DNA of 64,000 bases from Phycicoccus avicenniae. Its GTDB lineage: Bacteria; Actinomycetota; Actinomycetes; Actinomycetales; Dermatophilaceae. The first letter of the stretch is position 1. Each line of letters opens with the position of its first letter. Below the pieces are notes generated by a model, which worked only from the letters and a program-made list of their open reading frames with translations, did not search any database and had not been told where the DNA came from. The position numbers and the translations under genes are program-made. Shown one piece after another: positions 8,458 through 19,594 of this stretch. The stretch covers positions 124,001-188,000 of the forward strand of contig NZ_JAGSNF010000001.1 of assembly GCF_018139485.1 (NCBI RefSeq). Direction: 5' to 3'.

Positions 8458-9510
8458 TCAGGCCGGGGCCGCCCACTCCCGGACGCGGTCGACGTCCCAC
8501 GTCGTGACGACGCGCTCTGCCGGGACGCCGAGCCGCTCCGCGCGCTCGCAGCCGTAGGCCTTCATGTCGAGCTGGCCGGGGGCATGGGCGTCGGAGTCGA
8601 TGCTGAAGAGGCAGCCGATCTCGAGCGCGAGGGTCACGAGCTCGTCCGGGGGGTCGCAGCGCTCGGGGCGGCTGTTGATCTCGACGGCGGTGTCGTGCTC
8701 GGCGCACGCCTCGAAGACGGCGCGGGCGTCGAACTCGGACTGCGGCCGGGTGCCCCGGGAGCCCTCGACGAGCCGGCCGGTGCAGTGCCCGAGGACGTTG
8801 ACCCGCGGATTCGAGACGGCGGCGACCATCCGGCGGGTCATCGGCTCGGCGTTCATCCGCAGCTTGCTGTGGACCGAGGCGGTGACGAGGTCGAGGCGGC
8901 CGAGCATCTCGTCGGTCTGGTCGAGCGAGCCGTCGTCGAGGATGTCGACCTCGATGCCCTTGAGGACGGTGATGTGCCCCGCGAGCGACCGGTTGACGCC
9001 GTCGACGACCTTCAGCTGCTGGCGCAGCCGCTCGACCGACAGCCCGTTCGCGACCCGCAGCTGCGGGCTGTGGTCGGTGAGCACCATCCAGTCGTGGCCG
9101 GTCTCGACGGCGGTGAGGACCATCTCGTCGACGGGGGACCCGCCGTCGCTCCAGTCGGAGTGCAGGTGGCAGTCGCCGCGCAGCGCCGCGTAGAGGTCCT
9201 CGCCGCCGTCGACGAGCGGACCGCCCGCCCTTTCCTGCAGCGAGGCGAGGTAGTCGGGGACGTCGCCGGCGAGGGCCTCGGCGATGACGCCCGACGTCGA
9301 CTTCCCGATGCCGGGGATCTCCTGGAGGGTCCCGGCGTCGGCCCGCTCGCGCAGCTCGTCCTCGTCGACCTCGCGGAGGGTCTTCACGGCCTTGCGGAAC
9401 GCCTCGACGCGGTAGGTCCCGGCCCGGGTGCGCTCGAGGAGGAAGGCGATCCGGCGCAGCGCGTCGACCGGCTCGACCGGGGCGGTGAGGGGCGTCAGCA
9501 GCGCGACCAT
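8458..9510 (-). CDS. PHP domain protein with N-terminal helix-hairpin-helix (PolX C-terminal-like)
   Basis: A 350-residue protein. The N-terminal ~100 residues contain a DNA polymerase beta-like helical region with an HhH motif (LQEIPGIGKSTSGVI). From residue ~115 a PHP phosphoesterase domain follows: GDCHLHSDWSDGG, LTDHSP, a KGIEVDI strand and FSIDSDAHAPG supply the metal-binding His and Asp residues. This is the C-terminal half layout of bacterial PolX without the polymerase palm, so a nuclease or phosphatase role in base-excision repair is likely. The start is the ATG at 9510; the frame stays open further upstream but loses family resemblance. Confidence 0.85.
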   Translation of the reverse strand: MVALLTPLTAPVEPVDALRRIAFLLERTRAGTYRVEAFRKAVKTLREVDEDELRERADAGTLQEIPGIGKSTSGVIAEALAGDVPDYLASLQERAGGPLVDGGEDLYAALRGDCHLHSDWSDGGSPVDEMVLTAVETGHDWMVLTDHSPQLRVANGLSVERLRQQLKVVDGVNRSLAGHITVLKGIEVDILDDGSLDQTDEMLGRLDLVTASVHSKLRMNAEPMTRRMVAAVSNPRVNVLGHCTGRLVEGSRGTRPQSEFDARAVFEACAEHDTAVEINSRPERCDPPDELVTLALEIGCLFSIDSDAHAPGQLDMKAYGCERAERLGVPAERVVTTWDVDRVREWAAPA

Positions 9511-9616
9511 GGCTCGATGCTGGCACAGCCGCCCGTCACCGTCCCCCTGCTGCCGCCACTGCCCGCTGCGATCTCGCTGGGTCGGTGCGATCCCGCCGGC
9601 CCACCGCGACCCCGCG

Positions 9617-9644
9617 CGGTCGGTGCGCCATGGAGCACCGACCG
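9617..9644. terminator. Intergenic hairpin between two minus-strand genes
   Basis: A perfect 10-bp stem (CGGTCGGTGC/GCACCGACCG) with an 8-base loop lies in the 194-base gap downstream of the cysteine-desulfurase-like gene. Its position suits termination of that gene's transcript before the PHP gene. No T-tract is present. Confidence 0.5.
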
Positions 9645-9704
9645 AGCGAGCGCGCACCGGGCGAGCGAGGCTCACGGGGACGCGAGCACGGAGCGCCCCG
9701 TCGC

Positions 9705-10925
9705 TCAGGTGACGATCTCGCGCAGGCCGGTGAGGAGGCGGTCGACGTCGTTTTCGCTCGTGTAGGGCGCCAGACCGACTCGAACGCCGCCGGCGTCGCC
9801 GAGCCCCAGTCGGCGGGACGCCTCGAGCGCGTAGAAGTGGCTCGCGGGGGCGTTGACGCCGCGCTCGGCGAGCGCGCGGTACACGTCCCCGGGCTCGCGG
9901 CCGTCGACGGTGAAGAGCAGGGTCGGGGTGCGGCGCCCGGCGTTGGAGTACACCGTGACGCCCGGCAGCGCCCGCAGCTCCGGCTCGAGCCGGGCGAGCA
10001 GCCCCTCCTCGTGCGCGCCGAGCTCCGCCATGGACGCGGTGAGCCGGCGCCGACGGTCCTCCGGCGTCACGGGGCGGTCGAGGTCGCCGATCCCGGCGAG
10101 GAAGTCGACGGCGGCGGTGACGCCGGCCATGAGCTCGTAGGGCAGGGTGCCGAGCTCGAAGCGCTCGGGGACGGCGTCGGAGGACGGGGCGAGCTTGTCC
10201 GGGCGCAGGGTCTCGAGCAGCTCCGGGTCGGCGGCGAGGACCCCGCAGTGCGGTCCGAGGAACTTGTACGGCGAGCACGTCCAGACGTCGGCGCCGAGCG
10301 AGTCGACGTCGACGAGGGCGTGCGGCGTCGCGTGCACCCCGTCGACCCAGTGCAACGCGCCGACGGCGTGGACGGCGTCGCTGATCTTGCGGGTCTGCGG
10401 GCGGGTGCCGATGAGGTTCGACGCGGCCGTCGTCGCGACGAGCCGGGTGCGGTCGGTGAGGACCGCCTCGACGTCCTCGGCCATGAGCTCGCCGGTCGTC
10501 GGGTCGAAGTCGACCCAGCGGACGGTGGCACCGCCGGCCTCGGCGACCTGAACCCAGGGCCGGATGTTGCTGTCGTGGTCGAGCCGGGTCACGACGACCT
10601 CGTCGCCCGGCCCCCACGTCTTCCCGAGCGCCCGGGCGACCTCGTACGTGAGCGCCGTCGCACTGCGCCCGAAGACGACGCCACGTGGGTCCGCGGCGAG
10701 GAGGTCGGCGAGGGCCTGGCGGCACGCCGCGACGACGTCGGCCGAGCGACGCTCGGCGGCGGTGACGGTACCCCGGTTGCTGATCGCCGAGGTGAGCGTG
10801 GCGGCGACGGCCTCACCGACGACGTCCGGCACCTGGCTGCCGCCGGGGCCGTCGAAGTGCGCGGCGGCGTCGGGACCCGTGAGGGAGGGGAAGTGCGACC
10901 GGATGCGTGCGACGTCGTAGGCCAT
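9705..10925 (-). CDS. Cysteine desulfurase-like PLP aminotransferase (class V)
   Basis: A 406-residue fold-type I PLP enzyme of the SufS-like class V group. WVDGVHATPH supplies the PLP-ring Asp and a His, and CSPYKFLGPHCGVL holds the Schiff-base Lys. HDSNIRPW and the TASNLIGT-like stretch match the subgroup often annotated as 'cysteine desulfurase-like'. No sulfur-acceptor (SufU, SufE) or Fe-S gene is adjacent, and the mobile catalytic Cys loop of SufS is not obvious, so desulfurase activity is not established. It lies 9 bases downstream of the GuaB1 gene on the same strand, so the two are probably co-transcribed. Confidence 0.82.
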   Translation of the reverse strand: MAYDVARIRSHFPSLTGPDAAAHFDGPGGSQVPDVVGEAVAATLTSAISNRGTVTAAERRSADVVAACRQALADLLAADPRGVVFGRSATALTYEVARALGKTWGPGDEVVVTRLDHDSNIRPWVQVAEAGGATVRWVDFDPTTGELMAEDVEAVLTDRTRLVATTAASNLIGTRPQTRKISDAVHAVGALHWVDGVHATPHALVDVDSLGADVWTCSPYKFLGPHCGVLAADPELLETLRPDKLAPSSDAVPERFELGTLPYELMAGVTAAVDFLAGIGDLDRPVTPEDRRRRLTASMAELGAHEEGLLARLEPELRALPGVTVYSNAGRRTPTLLFTVDGREPGDVYRALAERGVNAPASHFYALEASRRLGLGDAGGVRVGLAPYTSENDVDRLLTGLREIVT

Positions 10926-10934
10926 GCCCCATGC

Positions 10935-13770
<2,836 letters not shown>

Positions 13771-13798
13771 GCCGCTGCTGCGCCCGTACGCTCGAGCC

Positions 13799-14248
13799 AT
13801 GACGACCGGAGCCACCCGTCCGAGCACCGACCGCCCGCGCACGGGCCCCCGGCAGGTCGCCGTCGTCCTCGGCCTCACCGCGCTCGTCTTCGGCGTCCTC
13901 GACGCGCTGTGGCTCGGCGTCGTCTCCCGCGACCTCTACGAGCAGCAGATCGGCCACCTCCTCGCCGAGCGGGCGAACGTCGGCGCCGCGGCCGCGTTCT
14001 ACGTCGTCTACGTCCTCGGGCTCACGCACTTCGTTGTCCGGCCGAGCCTGGACCGCGCGCTGGGCCGTTCGCTCGTCGACGCCGCAGCGTTCGGGCTCGT
14101 GACGTACGCGACGTTCGACCTCACGACGATGGCGGTGATGCGCGACGTGCCGCTCGTCGTCGTGCTCGTCGACCTCGCCTGGGGCGCGGCGGTCTGCACC
14201 GCGACGACCGCGGCCGTCGTCACCGTCCTGCGCCGCCGCTCCCGCTGA
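13799..14248 (+). CDS. DUF2177 family membrane protein
   Basis: A 149-residue protein with four predicted transmembrane segments. It has the family features LDALWLGVVSRDLYEQQIGHLL near the first helix and TYATFDLTTMAVM in the third. DUF2177 proteins have no known reaction but commonly accompany DUF1295, DUF1365 and CFA-type genes, as here (the next two genes on the opposite strand). It ends tail to tail with DUF1295, 3 bases apart. Confidence 0.82.
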   Translation: MTTGATRPSTDRPRTGPRQVAVVLGLTALVFGVLDALWLGVVSRDLYEQQIGHLLAERANVGAAAAFYVVYVLGLTHFVVRPSLDRALGRSLVDAAAFGLVTYATFDLTTMAVMRDVPLVVVLVDLAWGAAVCTATTAAVVTVLRRRSR

Positions 14249-14251
14249 CCG

Positions 14252-15070
14252 TCAGGCCGAGGCGCCCTGCGTCCTCTGCTTCTTCGGCGGCAGCGGGAAG
14301 AACATGCTCGTCCGCTCCATGTACTCCGGGTAGCCGGGGCGCTTGGCCATCTCGGACTCGAGCAGTCGGGCGCCGGTCGCGAACGCGAGGAAGTACGTCA
14401 TGACGACCGGCGACAGCACCGTGAGCACCCCGGGCCACGCCCCGGCGGCGACGACCCACATGCCCCACCAGACGGCGGAGTCCCCGAAGTAGTTGGGGTG
14501 GCGGGTGTAGCGCCACAGCCCCCGGTCCATGACCTTGCCCTTGTTCTCCGGGTCGGCCTTGAACGCCGTGAGCTGGGCGTCGCCGACGGCCTCGAAGGTC
14601 ACGCCGACGAGGTAGACGACCACCCCGAGGGCGGCGACCCAGCCGAGCGCGGAGTCGGTGGCCGCCGCGACCTGCAGGGGGAGCGAGACGAACCACGCCG
14701 CGACGCCCTGGGTGCCGAACACCCGGACGAGCGCGTACCGGAAGCGTCGCTCTTCGGGCACCGCCGACAGCATCTTCTCGTAGCGGGGGTCCTCCCCCTG
14801 ACCGAGCGCCCGGCCGCGGATGTGCCACGCGAGCCGCCCGCCCCACGCCGTGACGAGCAGCGCGAGCAGCAGGGAGCGCCCGGACTGCTGCCCCAGCAGG
14901 TAGGCGACCCACCCGATGAGGACGAAGACGAGCCCCCACGTGACGTCGACGACCGCGACCTTGCCGGCGCGCTTCGCGACGACTGCCGTGACGGCCATCG
15001 CGACGAGCGACGCGAGCGCCGACCCGAGGAGGACGACACCGAGCGTGCCGAGCGAGAACCCCTCGCCCAT
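14252..15070 (-). CDS. DUF1295 family membrane protein (steroid 5-alpha-reductase fold)
   Basis: A 272-residue polytopic membrane protein (about six to seven hydrophobic segments). LWRYTRHPNYFGDSAVWWGMW in the C-terminal third is the NADPH-binding signature of the DUF1295/steroid reductase/isoprenylcysteine methyltransferase superfamily. It likely reduces or modifies a lipid double bond in the membrane. Its ATG overlaps the stop of the upstream CFA synthase gene (ATGA), so the two products probably act on the same lipid. Confidence 0.86.
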   Translation of the reverse strand: MGEGFSLGTLGVVLLGSALASLVAMAVTAVVAKRAGKVAVVDVTWGLVFVLIGWVAYLLGQQSGRSLLLALLVTAWGGRLAWHIRGRALGQGEDPRYEKMLSAVPEERRFRYALVRVFGTQGVAAWFVSLPLQVAAATDSALGWVAALGVVVYLVGVTFEAVGDAQLTAFKADPENKGKVMDRGLWRYTRHPNYFGDSAVWWGMWVVAAGAWPGVLTVLSPVVMTYFLAFATGARLLESEMAKRPGYPEYMERTSMFFPLPPKKQRTQGASA

Positions 15071-16371
15071 CAGCGGACCGGGTCCGTGACGACGGGCTCG
15101 CCGCCGGGGCGGCGCAGGAGCAGCTGGTCGACGCCCATCCGGTTGTCCCGGAAGGCCTGCGAGCCGCCGACGAGGTAGAGCCGCCACACCCGGGCGCCCT
15201 CCTCGCCGATGAGCTCGACGGCACGGTCCCACTGCTCCTCGAGCGTGCGGTGCCACGCGTCGACCGTCCACACGTAGTGCTCGCGCAGGGCGTGCACGCC
15301 GCGCACCTCGAGTCCGGCGTCCTGGAGGAAGTTCAGGGTGTCGCCGACGGGCCGCATCGTCATGTCCGGGGCGATGAACTGCTCGATGAACGGGCCGCCG
15401 CCGGGGTGGACGCCGCGGCGCGACATCTGCTGGACGAGGACGTATCCGCCCGGCGTGACCGACCGGTGCAGCATCGCGGCGTAGGTGTCGTAGTTCTTCT
15501 CGCCGACGTGCTCGCCCATCTCGAGCGAGGCGACGGCGTCGAACGGCTCGTCCCGCACCTCGCGGTAGTCCTGGAGCCGGATCTCGACGCGGTCCTGCAG
15601 CCCGCGCTCGCGGATCCGGGCGTCGATGAACGCCTTCTGCTCGGCCGCGATCGTCACCCCGGTGACCTGCGCGCCGAAGTGCTCGGCGGCGTAGAGGGAC
15701 AGCGAGCCCCAACCGCAGCCGACGTCGAGGAACCGCGAGCCCTCGGTGAGCCCGACCTTGCGGCAGACGAGGTCGAGCTTGGCGGCCTGAGCCGCCTGGA
15801 GGGGCATGTCGGGACCGTCGACGTAGTACGCCGACGAGTACGCCATGTGCGGGTCGAGGAGGAACTCGTAGAACTCGTTCGAGAGGTCGTAGTGGTGGCT
15901 GATCGACGCGCGGTCCCGGGCGAGGGAGTGCAACCGCCCCTTGATGACCGCCTGCGTCGCCGGCGGGGCCGGCGGCCGGGCGAGGGCCCCTGTGTCCTTG
16001 GCGAGCCGGACGAGGTCGGGCAGCAGCCGGGCGACCCGGGCCGGGGTGAGCCGGGGGATCTCGCGGGCGGCGACGGTCGCCCGGACGAGGTCGAGGGCCT
16101 CACCGACGTCACCGTGCACCTCGAGCTCACCGGTGACGTAGGCCTGGGCGGCGCCGAGCTCGCCCGGGGCCCAGAGCATCCGGGTCAGCGCCCGCGGCGT
16201 GCGCAGCTCGACGACCATGCCGTCCACGGGCCCGGCCTCGGACCCGTCCCACGCCCGCAGCCGCACGGGCAGCGCGCCGGCGAGGAGCGGGCGCAGCGCC
16301 GCCTCGATGCGGGCCGCGACACCGCCCGCCGGCTGGTCGGTCGAGGGGCGGGCGGCATCGGTCAGCGTCAC
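15070..16371 (-). CDS. Cyclopropane-fatty-acyl-phospholipid synthase family protein (paralogue 1)
   Basis: A 433-residue CFA-family methyltransferase. Residues 1-140 are the lipid-binding N-domain (LGAAQAYVTGELEVHGD). HYDLSNEFYEFLLDPHMAYSS is the family signature, and FLDVGCGWGSLSLYAAEHFG is the SAM loop. ASLEMGEHVGEKNYDTY carries the active-site Glu and His. It methylates or cyclopropanates unsaturated phospholipid acyl chains at the membrane. The GTG start at 16371 lies 46 bases downstream of the CarH-like regulator on the same strand, so it may be co-transcribed with it. A second paralogue at 19591 is on the divergent arm. Confidence 0.9.
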   Translation of the reverse strand: MTLTDAARPSTDQPAGGVAARIEAALRPLLAGALPVRLRAWDGSEAGPVDGMVVELRTPRALTRMLWAPGELGAAQAYVTGELEVHGDVGEALDLVRATVAAREIPRLTPARVARLLPDLVRLAKDTGALARPPAPPATQAVIKGRLHSLARDRASISHHYDLSNEFYEFLLDPHMAYSSAYYVDGPDMPLQAAQAAKLDLVCRKVGLTEGSRFLDVGCGWGSLSLYAAEHFGAQVTGVTIAAEQKAFIDARIRERGLQDRVEIRLQDYREVRDEPFDAVASLEMGEHVGEKNYDTYAAMLHRSVTPGGYVLVQQMSRRGVHPGGGPFIEQFIAPDMTMRPVGDTLNFLQDAGLEVRGVHALREHYVWTVDAWHRTLEEQWDRAVELIGEEGARVWRLYLVGGSQAFRDNRMGVDQLLLRRPGGEPVVTDPVR

Positions 16372-16417
16372 GAGAGCTCCTGGGTGCGGGGCGGAGGGCG
16401 GCCGGTGGCCGCTCGGG

Positions 16418-17467
16418 TCACGAGCGGGATTCGGAGTCCGAGCGGTCGCCGGATGCGCGGACGCCGCGCTCGGCGGCCCGCTCCGTGATCTGCTCGGCGT
16501 CCTCGACCGGCGGCAGGCCCCGCTCCCGGCGGCGCTCGCGCGCCGTCTCGGTGAGCGTCTGGACCGCAGCGACGAGGTCACCGCCGAGGCTCTCGGCCCC
16601 GATCTCGTCGAGCACCCGCGGCGTCGTGCCACGGCCCGCGAGCCACAGCGGGTGCTGGTCGGCGAGCGAGCGCAGCTGCGAGGCGTGCCCGCGGAAGCCG
16701 GAGGGCCGGCGCGATGCGAGCACGACGGCGTCGGGCTCGGTGAGGTCCGCGGCCTGGCGCAGCGACACGACAGGGGTGTCCGGGCCGAGGTAGCGCACCC
16801 GCCACCCCGAGCGGCCGAGGAGGACGCCGAAGCTGAGGAGGATGATGTCGTGGAACTCGCCGGGCGGGCAGGCGAGGACGGCGACCGGCCCCGTGCCGAG
16901 CCCCCAGGTCATCGACAGCGCACCGAGGCGCCGCCGGACGAGGCTGCTCGCGAAGTGCTCCTGGGCGATGCCGATCTTGCCGAGCTCCCAGTGCTCGCCG
17001 ACCTTGACGAAGAAGGGGACGAGGACGTCGACGACGGCACTCTCGACCGAGCGGTCGAGGAAAGCGGTGTCGAGGACGGCGTGCGCGCGGTCCTCGTCGA
17101 GGGCCGTCACGGCGTCGAGGAGCTGGGCGACGAGGAGCGGCGGGTCGGCCCGCATGCCGGAGCGCTCGTCGCCGTGCTCGGGCGACTCGTCCGCGACCGA
17201 CTCACCCTCGGTCGCGGCGATGCCGTTGCGCTCGGCGGCCAGCACCTGCCGGGCCGCCTCCATCGCGCTGACGCCCTGGTCGCGCAGCGAGCAGACCTCG
17301 CGCACGCGCCGCTCGTCGTCCGCGCCGTAGAGTCGATAGCCGCCGGGGGACCGTGTCGGGCTCAGCAGGCCGTACCGCGACTCCCAGGCGCGCAGGACGT
17401 GCGTGCTGACCCCGGTACGGGTGGCCAGCTCGCCAATCCGCATCGAAGGGGGAACCGAACGCCTCAT
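16418..17467 (-). CDS. CarH/LitR-type MerR regulator with cobalamin-binding domain
   Basis: A 349-residue protein. Residues ~8-75 are a MerR winged helix (MRIGELATRTGVSTHVLRAW, then ESRYGLLSPTRSPGGYRLY). Residues ~110-200 are a four-helix B12-cap bundle containing W-x9-EH (WELGKIGIAQEH), the CarH photoreceptor signature. Residues ~200-310 are a B12-binding Rossmann domain. GEFHDI retains the axial His, but the final Gly of the usual D/ExHxxG is Ile, and YLGPDTP follows. CarH proteins repress DNA in the dark and release it when light breaks the adenosylcobalamin bond. An alternative start is the ATG at 17443. It is divergent from the FAD-oxidoreductase/photolyase arm. Confidence 0.9.
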   Translation of the reverse strand: MRRSVPPSMRIGELATRTGVSTHVLRAWESRYGLLSPTRSPGGYRLYGADDERRVREVCSLRDQGVSAMEAARQVLAAERNGIAATEGESVADESPEHGDERSGMRADPPLLVAQLLDAVTALDEDRAHAVLDTAFLDRSVESAVVDVLVPFFVKVGEHWELGKIGIAQEHFASSLVRRRLGALSMTWGLGTGPVAVLACPPGEFHDIILLSFGVLLGRSGWRVRYLGPDTPVVSLRQAADLTEPDAVVLASRRPSGFRGHASQLRSLADQHPLWLAGRGTTPRVLDEIGAESLGGDLVAAVQTLTETARERRRERGLPPVEDAEQITERAAERGVRASGDRSDSESRS

Positions 17468-17494
17468 TCCTCCAAGGTACGACCTGCCGTCACA

Positions 17495-17516
17495 TTTGAC
17501 AAACCTTTGACGGCCT
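17495..17516. promoter_or_regulatory. Putative CarH/LitR operator: two 11-bp direct repeats
   Basis: In the 70-base divergent promoter, TTTGACAAACC (17495-17505) is followed directly by TTTGACGGCCT (17506-17516). CarH tetramers are known to bind 11-bp-spaced direct repeats containing a GACA/TACA-type core. TTGACA at 17496 could itself be a -35 element, so a bound repressor would block the promoter. The spacing was read directly; binding is inferred. Confidence 0.6.
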
Positions 17517-17537
17517 CACGTGGAAGGTTCTAGCGTC

Positions 17538-18842
17538 ATGACCATGCCGAGCAGCCCCGACCCCTCCGGCGCGCCCTCGCACCGGGGACGTCGCGACCGC
17601 GTCGCCGTCGTCGGGGCCGGTGTCTCCGGGCTCACCGCGGCCCACCTGCTGAACCGCACCCACGAGGTGACGCTCTACGAGGCAGAGGACCGCCTGGGGG
17701 GTCACGCGCACACGCACACCGTCCCCACGCGGACCGGGGAGCTCGCGGTCGACAGCGGCTTCATCGTCCACAACGACCGCACCTACCCCCACCTGCGACG
17801 TCTCTTCGCCGACCTCGGCGTCCGCGCTCGGGACACCGAGATGTCGATGAGCATCCGGGACGCCTCGACCGGGCTCGAGTACGCCGGCGGCCGCGGCCTC
17901 AAGGGGTTCGTCGCCCGCCCCCGGCAGCTCCTCGACCGGGAGTACGTCGGGATGCTGCGCGAGGTGAAGCGGTTCCACACCGTCGCGGGGGCCTTCCTCG
18001 AGCGCACCGACGACGAGGACACGACGACCTTCGGCGCCTTCGTCGACGAGCACTGCTTCTCCGACGCGTTCGTGCGGCTCTACGCCGTGCCGGTCGTCGC
18101 GTGCGTGTGGAGCAGCGGCGGCGGCGACGCCCTCGACTACCCCGCGCGCTACCTCTTCCGCTTCCTGCGCCACCACGGGATGCTCTCGGTCGGCGACTCC
18201 CCGCAGTGGATGACCGTCGTCGGGGGCTCACGCAGCTACGTCGACCTCCTCGCGGCCCGGCTGTCCGACGTCCGGGCCGGGGACGCGGTCGCCTCCGTGG
18301 CCCGCACGCCCGACGGCGTCGAGGTGCGCACGGTGTCCGGTCGTGTCGACCGGCACGACCGGGTCGTGGTCGCGACCCACGCCGACGACGCGCTGCGCCT
18401 GCTCGCCGACCCCACGCCCGACGAGAAGGAGGTGCTCGGCGCGTTCCGCTACTCGCGCAACGAGACCGTCCTGCACCGCGACGGCTCGCTCATGCCCCGG
18501 GCCCGGCAGGCCCGCGCGTCGTGGAACTACCTCGTCGGTGACGACCCGTCGCAGGGCGCCGTCGTCACCTACTGGATGAACCGGCTCCAGGGGCTGCCCG
18601 CCGCCGAGCCGTTCTACGTCACGCTCAACGCGAGCGACCGGATCGACCCCGGTAGCGTCGTCGCCACGATGCAGTACACCCATCCCCTCTACGACCTCGC
18701 GGCCGTGCGCTCCCAGCGCCGCCTCCCCGAGCTCACGACCGACCGCACGACCTTCGCCGGGGCCTACCACGGGTGGGGCTTCCACGAGGACGGCTGCCGG
18801 TCCGGCGTCGAGGCCGCCGCGGCGTTCGGGGCCGGCTGGTGA
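17538..18842 (+). CDS. NAD(P)/FAD-dependent oxidoreductase of the light-lipid cluster
   Basis: About 434 residues with an N-terminal FAD motif (VAVVGAGVSGLTAAHLL, then YEAEDRLGGHAHTH) and DSGFIVHNDRTYP, characteristic of the COG2907-type amine-oxidase-like flavoproteins that accompany DUF1365 and CFA genes. In Rhodobacter such clusters belong to the singlet-oxygen response and make furan-containing fatty acids, so acyl-chain desaturation or oxidation is the best guess. The ATG at 17538 is preferred; GTG at 17520 is in frame but lies in the promoter. It is the first gene of the run, and its stop overlaps the DUF1365 start. Confidence 0.88.
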   Translation: MTMPSSPDPSGAPSHRGRRDRVAVVGAGVSGLTAAHLLNRTHEVTLYEAEDRLGGHAHTHTVPTRTGELAVDSGFIVHNDRTYPHLRRLFADLGVRARDTEMSMSIRDASTGLEYAGGRGLKGFVARPRQLLDREYVGMLREVKRFHTVAGAFLERTDDEDTTTFGAFVDEHCFSDAFVRLYAVPVVACVWSSGGGDALDYPARYLFRFLRHHGMLSVGDSPQWMTVVGGSRSYVDLLAARLSDVRAGDAVASVARTPDGVEVRTVSGRVDRHDRVVVATHADDALRLLADPTPDEKEVLGAFRYSRNETVLHRDGSLMPRARQARASWNYLVGDDPSQGAVVTYWMNRLQGLPAAEPFYVTLNASDRIDPGSVVATMQYTHPLYDLAAVRSQRRLPELTTDRTTFAGAYHGWGFHEDGCRSGVEAAAAFGAGW

Positions 18843-19594
18843 CGACCGTCCAGGACCTGCCGGCGCTGCCGGCGCTCGTCGTCGGGCGGGTGCACCACAC
18901 CCGGCACCGTCCGCTGCACCACGCGTTCACGCACCGGCACACGCAGTGGCTCGTCGACCTCGACGCGATGCCCCGGCTGCCGCGGTGGCTGCGACCCGTC
19001 GCGACGTTCCGCGGCGAGGACCACCTCGCGGGCAACCCCGGCATCGCCGCGCTCAAGGCGAACGTGCTGCGGGTGCTCGAGCGCGAGGACGTCGCCACCT
19101 CCGCCGCCGACCGGGTCGTCATGCTCGCCCACGCCCGGGTCCTCGGCCACGTCTTCGACCCGATGAGCGCGTTCTGGGTCTTCGCCCCGGACGGGTCCCT
19201 CCGGGCGGTCCTCGTCGAGGTCCACAACACCTACGGCGGCCGGCACGCCTACGTGCTGCGCCCGGACGCCGGCGGTCGGGCGGACGTCGAGAAGACCTTC
19301 CACGTCTCGCCGTTCAACGACGTCGAGGGCGAGTACGCCATCCGGCTCACCCTCACCCCGGGCAAGGTCGGCGTCGCCATCCGGCTCCGCACCGGCGACG
19401 AACCCCTCGTGACCGCCACCGTGACCGGCGAGCCGCGGCCGGCGACGACCGCGGCGGTCGCCCGGTCGGCGGTGCGACACCCGTTGATGCCCCAGCGGGT
19501 CAGCGGGCTCATCCGCGTCCACGGCGTCTGGCTGTGGCTGCGGAGGCTGCCCGTCCGACCCCGACCCGCGAACGACCTGGAGAGTGTGCGATGA
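18839..19594 (+). CDS. DUF1365 domain-containing protein
   Basis: A 251-residue protein with the DUF1365 hallmarks: an N-terminal GRVHHTRHRPLHHAFTH, the central LGHVFDPMSAFWVF (the FNPVSFW motif of the family) and VEKTFHVSPFNDVEGEY. No biochemical reaction is established for the family. It nearly always sits between a flavoprotein and a CFA-type methyltransferase, as here. The GTG start overlaps the upstream stop (GTGA), and the stop overlaps the next ATG. Confidence 0.9.
   Translation: MTTVQDLPALPALVVGRVHHTRHRPLHHAFTHRHTQWLVDLDAMPRLPRWLRPVATFRGEDHLAGNPGIAALKANVLRVLEREDVATSAADRVVMLAHARVLGHVFDPMSAFWVFAPDGSLRAVLVEVHNTYGGRHAYVLRPDAGGRADVEKTFHVSPFNDVEGEYAIRLTLTPGKVGVAIRLRTGDEPLVTATVTGEPRPATTAAVARSAVRHPLMPQRVSGLIRVHGVWLWLRRLPVRPRPANDLESVR

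Noticed and set aside
9511-10725. N-terminal extension of the PHP protein to 10725
   Set aside because: The extension is antisense-frame noise inside the cysteine-desulfurase-like gene; the family N-terminus begins at the ATG at 9510.
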